A DNA stretch of 64,000 nt from Halochromatium salexigens (GTDB lineage: Bacteria; Pseudomonadota; Gammaproteobacteria; Chromatiales; Chromatiaceae). The stretch covers positions 1 through 64,000 of the forward strand of contig NZ_NHSF01000005.1 in NCBI RefSeq assembly GCF_016653295.1, read 5' to 3'. Positions 18,370-24,990 of the stretch are shown here, in pieces; within the stretch, counting starts at the first letter, position 1, and each line of letters starts with the position of its first letter. The notes below the pieces were generated by a model. It did not search any database, was not told the DNA's origin, and saw only the letters and a list, made by a program, of their open reading frames with translations. The translations under genes and the position numbers were made by a program.

Positions 18370-19836
18370 CTACTCCAGAACCAACTTGCGCCCAAACGGG
18401 TGGCGGGCATTCGCATTACTCGCGGGCACAGCCCAGATCACCGGATAGCAGGGCTTGTACTCGGCGGGGCCGTCAAGATCAGTGAGAAAGACGGCGATGT
18501 CGGGGGCATGGCGCTCGGCCTCGCGCAGCAGCGGGCTGAAGTCAGTACCGCCACCGCCATCGAAGGCAAGCTCACGCAGGTTGGAGCAACCTGGCTCGAA
18601 CTGGGCAACACCGCTGACGCGCTCATCACCGGCGACGATGGTGAGACCGGCCTCGAGACGGCGGCTGATGGCCTCGATTTCGCAGGCGAAACGCTCGAGC
18701 AACGGCGGATCGATCGATCCCGAGAGGTCGACCATGACGACCAAGCGCGGCACCGCACGCGAGGCGGTGCGGCCCGGCTCCCAGGGTAGCCGCCGACCGC
18801 TTGGGGTGCGGCCCTGGTTGGCCAGGTAGGAGCGCGCGGGACGTGACCAGGATTGATCCGGTGTACGTGCCAGGCCACGTGTGAGCAGCGTGCGCAGCAG
18901 ATGCTCCCAGGGCGTGCGCACCTTGGGCAGGTCGGCGATCAGCTCGCGCAGCATCGAGTGAGCGCCATCGCCAGCATGGGCGCGGATTAGCCGCTCGCGC
19001 CATTCGCGCGCCTGTTCGGCTTCTTGCTCGGGGCGTAGCTCATCGTTGGCCGGGAGCAGGTCGCGGGGCGTCTCGGCGCCGAGCCAGCGCGCGCGGCTAG
19101 CGCGAGCACCATCCTCGCGGGAAGCGTTACGGTCGGCATCGGGCTGCGCGCTCTGCTGGACTGGCCGCTGCATGGCCTGCTGTGCCGACCCTTGCGCCTC
19201 CTGTACGCTGTCACGACCCGCGCGGCCACTTTGCTGCCCGCTGTTGCCATCTCGCCGGGGGTTGGCGCGGGGTTGATCGCCGCTGCCCGCGAGCAGGCGC
19301 GGGCGACGGTCATCGATGGCGCGGTAGAGCCTCTCAAGATCCCATTCCAGCAGCGCGGCCGCCGGGCGCTGCTGGTCGCGATTCAGGGTGCTGGCGAGCA
19401 GGCCTTCCAAGGTCATTGCCGTGCTCGGTAGCTCCAACCAGGCGAGATGGCCAAGGGTGCTGTTGACGATAGCATCGGCGCAGAGGTTGAACAACGCCGG
19501 GTCGATCTCACCGAGCAGCCGCTCGAGCGCCCTCGCTCGCTGCACGTGCTGCAGCGCAACATGCAGCACCTGGTGTGCAACCTGGCCGATCTGCAGCGGC
19601 AGGCTGAGCGCCTCAAAGGCGGGCATATAGAAGATGGTGCGGCCATCGTTGGCCGCGCTGAGCAGTGCCCCCGTCTCGGCGCCAGCGGACGTCCCAGGAT
19701 CATGCCTAACACCAACCGGCAGCACCTCGACATCCTGATGCCGAATCCAGAGCGCCAGGCCACCGGTCGAGGGGGCATATTCGACCATCTTTTGGATCGC
19801 GCGAGTGCCGCGGTGAGTATGAAGAGAGGCTTGCAT
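18370..19836 (-). CDS. VWA-like protein with N-terminal metallopeptidase-like domain (DUF2201 type)
   Basis: 488 residues. The N-terminal part resembles the DUF2201 metallopeptidase-like domain, but the zinc motif reads HQVLHVALQH (residues 88-97), with Gln where the catalytic Glu of HEXXH belongs. A low-complexity Arg/Gln/Ala linker spans about 180-250. The C-terminal VWA-like domain keeps a metal-adhesion site, DLSGS near 368, a Thr in GGGGTDFSPLL near 425 and LTDLDG near 450. Such proteins are typically paired with MoxR AAA ATPases, as here, and are thought to act in protein maturation or metal insertion. It ends 77 bases after the convergent unknown gene. Confidence 0.82.
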   Translation of the reverse strand: MQASLHTHRGTRAIQKMVEYAPSTGGLALWIRHQDVEVLPVGVRHDPGTSAGAETGALLSAANDGRTIFYMPAFEALSLPLQIGQVAHQVLHVALQHVQRARALERLLGEIDPALFNLCADAIVNSTLGHLAWLELPSTAMTLEGLLASTLNRDQQRPAAALLEWDLERLYRAIDDRRPRLLAGSGDQPRANPRRDGNSGQQSGRAGRDSVQEAQGSAQQAMQRPVQQSAQPDADRNASREDGARASRARWLGAETPRDLLPANDELRPEQEAEQAREWRERLIRAHAGDGAHSMLRELIADLPKVRTPWEHLLRTLLTRGLARTPDQSWSRPARSYLANQGRTPSGRRLPWEPGRTASRAVPRLVVMVDLSGSIDPPLLERFACEIEAISRRLEAGLTIVAGDERVSGVAQFEPGCSNLRELAFDGGGGTDFSPLLREAERHAPDIAVFLTDLDGPAEYKPCYPVIWAVPASNANARHPFGRKLVLE

Positions 19837-19965
19837 CGGCGGCGATCGAATCTCGAACGGTTTGTTGACAACGTTGGCCTAGCGCGGCGACCCAGCGGGG
19901 CTCGATCGACACTGCTACGTTAGGGGCTGCGGTCTCGCTTGAGTACGGTCTTCGCGTGCAGCACG

Positions 19966-21060
19966 CTAGCCACTCAGTCCAGCCTGCTCGCGCGCTTCGC
20001 TGTAGCGCCGATAAGCGGCACTATCGAGGACCACCCCTTCAAGGCCATTCGCCAACGCCTTCTCCAACAGCAGCTCCATCGCTAAAGTCTGCGCCTCGCG
20101 GATCGGCAGCGGCTCGCGGGCCGGAGCATCCGGCAACTGCTCGATGATCGCGAGCGCACGCGCCATACGCTCGCGATCACTGGCCGCAGCCAAGAGCGCG
20201 TAGATCATGCCGTAGAGCGCATCCAGATTGCTCGGCAGCAAGGCGGCGGTGGCTTCGCCGGGCTCGGCCTCGAGCAATGCGATCACATCGACCCCGGCTT
20301 TGATCTCTTTGAGCACACCGAAGAACTCAGCGGCGTTGGCCGCACCGATGCGCCCCTGCACGAAGACCCGCTTGGCCTGCTCCGAGAGACCGGAACGGAT
20401 GACGTTGGAGATGTCTTCCCAACCGCGCGGGCTAGCGCCGATCAGGTGATCATTGGCGAGCTGGGTCTGGGTATCGTCGAGCTTGTCTGGCCGCACCTTG
20501 AGGTAGGCCATCACCTCGGGCGCGAAGCCGCTCGCGACCGCGTGGCCGAGAAAGGCATCGATCACGGTCTGGACGTTGAAGTGGAACATCCGGTCGGCGA
20601 GCGCGGTGCCCATGTCGTGGCTGACCGCGCCATGGAAGCTAGCGTTGCCGGCCGCGACCACCTGCCAGCCCTCCGGCAGCCGATAATGGCCAACGCGGCG
20701 GTCGAGGATCAGCGAATAGGCGGAGATCTGCAGCCGCTGATCGGCCGCAGTCAGCTCATCAAGGAACAGGATGCCCTCGGGCTGATCGGCGGTCGGCAGG
20801 AATTCGGGCGGGAACCAGACCGTCTTGCCCTGGGTGTCATCGGCGTAGATCGCCCCCCGGATGTCGACCGGCTCGATGGTGGTCAGGCGCAGATCGATCA
20901 ACGGCACGCCGAAGTGATCGGCGACCTGACGCACGATCGACGACTTCCCGACACCGCGCGTACCCCAGAGCATCGAGGCGCGATGGCGCAGGAGCGGGTC
21001 AGCGTATTGTTCGATCAGGGCCTGTTTAGCGGCGGCGATGGAAACCGGCGGGATATTCAT
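19966..21060 (-). CDS. MoxR-type AAA+ ATPase
   Basis: 364 residues. Walker A GTRGVGKS is at 33-40, Walker B ILFLDE at 97-102 and a sensor-type Asn in VVAAGN near 139, typical of the MoxR/CbbQ branch of AAA ATPases. These act as chaperone-like remodelers together with a VWA partner, here the next gene downstream (129 bases). The ATG overlaps the stop of the upstream membrane-protein gene by four bases (ATGA), so those two are translationally coupled. CobS of cobaltochelatase is a related alternative but the downstream partner looks like DUF2201, not CobT. Confidence 0.87.
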   Translation of the reverse strand: MNIPPVSIAAAKQALIEQYADPLLRHRASMLWGTRGVGKSSIVRQVADHFGVPLIDLRLTTIEPVDIRGAIYADDTQGKTVWFPPEFLPTADQPEGILFLDELTAADQRLQISAYSLILDRRVGHYRLPEGWQVVAAGNASFHGAVSHDMGTALADRMFHFNVQTVIDAFLGHAVASGFAPEVMAYLKVRPDKLDDTQTQLANDHLIGASPRGWEDISNVIRSGLSEQAKRVFVQGRIGAANAAEFFGVLKEIKAGVDVIALLEAEPGEATAALLPSNLDALYGMIYALLAAASDRERMARALAIIEQLPDAPAREPLPIREAQTLAMELLLEKALANGLEGVVLDSAAYRRYSEAREQAGLSG

Positions 21061-22133
21061 CCGGCCTCGACGCCCTGCACGGATGGATTGCTCATGCGCC
21101 CTTTGCTGTCATCGATGATCCAGTCGTGGCCGATCAGTCGCCGCGGAAGTGGCGGGATCTCGATCACCGGCAGCTCGCGCATCGCGAAGATGCCGATCAT
21201 CAGCAGCGGCGGGGCATGAAAGATGAACATCCGCACCAAGGAGGCGCTCTCGAGCGAGAGCAATTGGATCAGCGGCGCGGTGCCAAGCAGGCTGAGGCCG
21301 ATCAGCATCGGGATCGCGCGCTGGAAGGTGACCCGCCAGCGTGCGGATTGCCAACGCGCATGGAATTCCCCCGGATCGCTGCGCAAGGTCTTGGCGAGAT
21401 GCGGTACCGCCTCGGCCAGCTTGGCCTCGATATCGCGCGTGCGCTCCGGCTCGTCGGCGGCAATGCGCACGCTGCCGCGCCAGAACCGACCCAGCGGCCG
21501 CATCGGGCGCCATTTCCAGTCCAGGACGGCGAATAGATCAGCCGGCACGCGCAAGCGTTGGTCATTCTTGGCTCGTAGTTCGACATCGGCCGGCATCTTA
21601 CGGCCGGTCTTGGCGTTCAGGTTCAGGCAGACGCCCTCGACCTGGGCCTCGGCCTTCTCTAGCCGTAAGCGCCAATGAGCGGATGACTGCTCGCTGGCCG
21701 CGATCGGCTGTAACCGGTAACTGCGCGCGATATGGATGCCCTCGGCGGCAACGATCTGGCGACCCACTTCAATGGCCTCGACCTGTTCCAGCAACACGCC
21801 GGGATCGGTGCCCTCGATCTCCAGCGTCGAACTCAGCCCAGCGCCATCACTGAGAACGCGCCGAAGATGGAAATGCTCGGGCTCGGGGTTATCGAGCATC
21901 AGGGTCTCGGTGATCGACTCGCCGGCGCTCGGCAGATCGGGATGCTGGATCGGCTTAAACCGCAGCCGACGTTGGGCGCGATCACTGGCAGTGAGATCGA
22001 CTTGGTGTCCACGTTGGCTGAAGGGAGCGACCAGGCCGAGAATGGCATGATGGGTGAGCGGGACCAGCCCGAAAGACTCGGCCTGGGGCACGGTCGAAGT
22101 CGATGGTGAAGGGGTATAAGCGACGCGAACCAT
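21057..22133 (-). CDS. Membrane protein of unknown function coupled to the MoxR ATPase
   Basis: 358 residues from the ATG at 22133 (an upstream in-frame start lacks support). The first about 260 residues are soluble and rich in beta-type segments, with a central DLFAVLDWKWRPMRPLGRF stretch. Two hydrophobic helices follow near 270-320 (IPMLIGLSLLGTAPLIQLL and FIFHAPPLLMIGIFAM), then a short basic tail. I do not recognise the family. Coupling to the MoxR gene suggests it anchors or is a client of the ATPase-VWA pair at the inner membrane. A 16-bp palindrome lies about 110 bases upstream. Confidence 0.75.
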   Translation of the reverse strand: MVRVAYTPSPSTSTVPQAESFGLVPLTHHAILGLVAPFSQRGHQVDLTASDRAQRRLRFKPIQHPDLPSAGESITETLMLDNPEPEHFHLRRVLSDGAGLSSTLEIEGTDPGVLLEQVEAIEVGRQIVAAEGIHIARSYRLQPIAASEQSSAHWRLRLEKAEAQVEGVCLNLNAKTGRKMPADVELRAKNDQRLRVPADLFAVLDWKWRPMRPLGRFWRGSVRIAADEPERTRDIEAKLAEAVPHLAKTLRSDPGEFHARWQSARWRVTFQRAIPMLIGLSLLGTAPLIQLLSLESASLVRMFIFHAPPLLMIGIFAMRELPVIEIPPLPRRLIGHDWIIDDSKGRMSNPSVQGVEAG

Positions 22134-22243
22134 AACAGTCAGCTCGATCGTGATGGAGATTACAGGGCGATGACGATACACGGCTTCAGCCGCGGCGGCA
22201 TCCCCCGTTTATCCCTGAAGAGGCTGGGGATTTTCCGAGCACT

Positions 22244-22259
22244 CGAGGAAATTTCCTCG
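22244..22259. promoter_or_regulatory. 16-bp perfect palindrome upstream of the MoxR operon
   Basis: CGAGGAAATTTCCTCG is perfectly self-complementary with no spacer. It lies in the gap between the protease stop and the start of the membrane-protein gene, on the promoter side of the minus-strand operon. It looks like a dimeric repressor site; the regulator is unknown. Confidence 0.45.
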
Positions 22260-22281
22260 CCGATGTTTCAGGGCGTCGTCC

Positions 22282-23274
22282 TCAAGGCCAAGCCGCCCAA
22301 TCGGCCAATGGCGCGAGATTCACGGCCATGTTCGAGCGCGCCCCGTGGCGGGCGTTGAGCCCGTAGACGACGCTGTGCACGCCGACCACACGCCCCTCAT
22401 GGAGGACAGGACCTCCGGAGTCGCCGGGGCAGAGCGAGGGGGCTTGGGCGGAGCGCTGACCCGCTTGGGTGTAGAAATTGACCGCGTCGACCCGAATGAC
22501 GGCCGACGATGCCGAGCGGCGCACGGCTGGAAACTCTGGGTTGGAACGATCGCCGGAACCAGCACGGGCGCGTCCCAGAGCGGCACAACCGAAGCCAACC
22601 AGTTCAACCTCGGCACCGGCCTGCAACGGCGTGAAATCCACCGCGCGGGTCGGGATCGACGGGGTCGCCGTTCGCAATCGCAATAAGGCGATATCGGGAT
22701 AACGCGCGGCGAAATGATGGCGCATGCGCAGCCCCTGCTGGAGGGTTGCCGTCGGCAGTGCCGATGCCCCGTCGCCCAGCTCGGCGAGACGCTGCCGACG
22801 GTAGTCAGCGAACTTCGCGAGCCCCTCCTGGTAGGCCTCGGGCAACAGGGTCTCCGCGACGACCACGGTGAGCGCATCGGTTCCGCACTCCTGGCGGTAG
22901 GCATTGTTCAGCTGGACCGAACCTCCCGGTTGAAAGGCCGGCCGGAGCGAGCCCGAACCAGCATCGACAACGCAATGCGCCGCCGTGAGCAGGGTATGCG
23001 AGTCGATCTTCACCGCGCTGCAGCTTGCCACCTGGTCGCTGCGCAGCGTCAGCACCGCAGGATGACGTTGCTCGCTGTCCGGCTCACCACCGCTCAGCGC
23101 AAAAGCCCCGGGTGTCGCCAGGAGCCATAGGAGTATCATCAAGCGCACGATGACTTGCACACAACCGAGGCCAGTCAGGTAGACTGGAACTGTAGACGGT
23201 CTACTTTCACTCATGGGCGGAAGGGAATCATCCAGGTTGATGGGATGCACAGAGCCGCTAATACTTTTGACCAT
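22282..23274 (-). CDS. Secreted trypsin-like serine protease
   Basis: 330 residues from the ATG at 23274, chosen because AAGAGGTGGTG just upstream is a good ribosome binding site; starts at 23214 or 23139 would give a more conventional signal peptide. A hydrophobic segment ending in PGAFA (about 46-59) is the likely export signal. The catalytic triad is complete: His100 in LTAAHC, Asp194 in YPDIALL and Ser286 in CPGDSGGP. The Cys residues around the His and Ser suggest disulfides in the periplasm or outside. It ends 148 bases before the membrane-protein gene; a role in the same process is only suggested by position. Confidence 0.87.
   Translation of the reverse strand: MVKSISGSVHPINLDDSLPPMSESRPSTVPVYLTGLGCVQVIVRLMILLWLLATPGAFALSGGEPDSEQRHPAVLTLRSDQVASCSAVKIDSHTLLTAAHCVVDAGSGSLRPAFQPGGSVQLNNAYRQECGTDALTVVVAETLLPEAYQEGLAKFADYRRQRLAELGDGASALPTATLQQGLRMRHHFAARYPDIALLRLRTATPSIPTRAVDFTPLQAGAEVELVGFGCAALGRARAGSGDRSNPEFPAVRRSASSAVIRVDAVNFYTQAGQRSAQAPSLCPGDSGGPVLHEGRVVGVHSVVYGLNARHGARSNMAVNLAPLADWAAWP
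23171..23204. repeat. Two adjacent inverted repeats within the protease 5' region
   Basis: CCAGTC...GACTGG (23171-23187) and GTAGACGGTCTAC (23192-23204) lie side by side near the divergent boundary between the protease and binding-protein genes. They may form a regulatory site if the protease starts at 23139, or be coding-sequence coincidence if it starts at 23274. Confidence 0.3.
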
Positions 23275-23324
23275 CACCACCTCTTGGGTTTGTGTTGCCC
23301 TCATGTGATCTCGCCGTGCGCCTG

Positions 23325-23786
23325 ATGGTTTGCTCAAACACCCACACTCGGACGCGGCGCGCGCGGCTCACCCGATTCGCGCGTTGGGGGCTGATCGCTA
23401 TCGTTGCCTGGCAGTCGGGCATGTCCTCGGCTCAGCAGATCATCGTCAATCCCGATGTCGGCGTCGTCGCCATCGATCGCAACCGCGCTCGCCTGATCTT
23501 CACCATGCGTGTCAATCAATGGGGCGACAAGCAGCCGGTGACCGTCTTCGTGCTACCAGATGATGCATCCCTGCATCAAGTCTTCGCCAAGAGCGCGCTA
23601 GGCGTCTACCCTTACCAGCTCAGGCGCACCTGGGACCGACAGGTCTTCTCCGGCACCGGCCAAGCACCCGTGCAGGTCGCCAACGAGCAGGAGATGATCG
23701 AGCGCGTGCGCCAAACCACGGGCGCCATCGGCTACATCAGCGACCGCCCGGATGCCACCGGGGTCAAGACCGTCAAGGTCGAATAA
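23325..23786 (+). CDS. Small periplasmic PstS-like substrate-binding domain protein
   Basis: 153 residues from the ATG at 23325. After a basic stretch and a hydrophobic export segment ending in SSAQQ (about 20-38), the protein resembles one lobe of phosphate-type binding proteins: TMRVNQWGDKQPVTVFVLPDD, then GAIGYISD near the end. It is about half the length of a full PstS, so it is a single-lobe version rather than a transporter receptor. It sits two bases before an outer-membrane barrel gene that is itself followed by a GGDEF/EAL gene; similar triplets suggest sensing. The start is uncertain. Confidence 0.7.
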   Translation: MVCSNTHTRTRRARLTRFARWGLIAIVAWQSGMSSAQQIIVNPDVGVVAIDRNRARLIFTMRVNQWGDKQPVTVFVLPDDASLHQVFAKSALGVYPYQLRRTWDRQVFSGTGQAPVQVANEQEMIERVRQTTGAIGYISDRPDATGVKTVKVE

Positions 23787-23788
23787 CC

Positions 23789-24976
23789 ATGGACAGATCG
23801 CGCGCCCTGCTCGCCCTCCTCAGCCTTTTGCTGCTCAGCCGTGGTGCTGCCGCAGAGCTAGCGTTGCCGAGCGGGCTGCAGCTCCATGGCTTCGCCAGCC
23901 AGGGCGCGGTCCACACCAGTAGCAACCGTTTTCATGGCGACAGCCCGGAAACTTCCCTCGATTTTACCGAGATCGGCCTGAACGCCTCGTGGCGCCTGAG
24001 CCCAAGGCTGCTGCTTGCCGGACAGGTGCTGTCACGCCGCGCGGGCGACATGAGCGATGGCTGGCCCAAGGTCGATTTTGCCCTGGCCGATATCAACTTG
24101 TTCATGCAAGACAGCCATCGGGCCGGCATGCGCCTCGGGCGGCTGAAGAACCGCCTCGGCCTTTACAACGAGACCCGCGATGTGCCGTTCACCCATCCGG
24201 GCATCTTCCTGCCCCAGGTGGTCTACTTCGATAAGGTGCGCAACCTGGTGCTTGCGACCGATGGCATCCAGTTGCACGGCGAACTCTACCAGCCTTTCGG
24301 AACGCTGTCGGCCACCCTCGCGACCGGACGGCCGGTCGTCGACGAGAATGTCGAGGCGGCGTTGTTGCGGGGCCAGATCCCAGGGGCCATCGAGCCGCGC
24401 GAGAACAGTTGGCTCGCAAGCCTGTGGTTCCATTCACCGGCTGAGCGCATCAAGGTCGGGCTCAGCGGCGCGGCGATCGCGTTGCGGCAAGATTGGAATC
24501 TAACGCGTGCGCATCCGCGCATCGATCTCACCTACTGGATCGCCTCGGCTCAGTACAATGCCGAGCGTTGGAGCCTCTCGACCGAATACATGGGGTTGCC
24601 TTTCCGGGGACGCGATTTCCAACCCGTGCGTCCAGATCTGAATCAGACTTCCGAGGGCTATTACGCGCAGCTGACCTATCGTCTGCGCCAGCCGCTCGAG
24701 CTGATGCTGCGCTACGAGGAAGGCTTCGCCAACCGTGATGATCGCGATGGTCGAACACTCGAACGCCAGACCCAGGGCCTGATCCCCGAGCATGCAGGCT
24801 CCTCGCGCATCCTGAGTCTCGGGCTGCGCTGGGATGTCTCGCGGCATTGGATGCTGCGGACTGAATATCAGCGGCATATCGGTAGCTTCATTCTCTCCGA
24901 GATCGAGAACCCAAATCTGCTCGAGCATGATAAACACTGGGATCTCTTTGCCGTGCAAGCCGCCTTCCGCTTCTGA
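23789..24976 (+). CDS. Outer-membrane beta-barrel (porin-like) protein
   Basis: 395 residues. A clear signal peptide (RALLALLSLLLLSRGAAA) is followed by LQLHGFASQGAVHTSSNRF, the typical first strand of a porin-like barrel. Alternating hydrophobic strands run throughout and the chain ends in AAFRF, a terminal Phe favoured by the outer-membrane insertion machinery. It probably forms a 16-18 strand channel. No substrate can be assigned. It starts two bases after the binding protein and is followed 14 bases later by the GGDEF/EAL gene, so the three appear to be one operon. Confidence 0.75.
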   Translation: MDRSRALLALLSLLLLSRGAAAELALPSGLQLHGFASQGAVHTSSNRFHGDSPETSLDFTEIGLNASWRLSPRLLLAGQVLSRRAGDMSDGWPKVDFALADINLFMQDSHRAGMRLGRLKNRLGLYNETRDVPFTHPGIFLPQVVYFDKVRNLVLATDGIQLHGELYQPFGTLSATLATGRPVVDENVEAALLRGQIPGAIEPRENSWLASLWFHSPAERIKVGLSGAAIALRQDWNLTRAHPRIDLTYWIASAQYNAERWSLSTEYMGLPFRGRDFQPVRPDLNQTSEGYYAQLTYRLRQPLELMLRYEEGFANRDDRDGRTLERQTQGLIPEHAGSSRILSLGLRWDVSRHWMLRTEYQRHIGSFILSEIENPNLLEHDKHWDLFAVQAAFRF

Positions 24977-24990
24977 GCGCGGATTGTCGC

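Noticed and set aside
18370-21060. AAA plus VWA pair as cobaltochelatase CobS/CobT of the cobalamin pathway
   Set aside because: The VWA protein has a DUF2201-like N-terminal domain, lacks CobT character, and is separated from the cob genes by unrelated genes.
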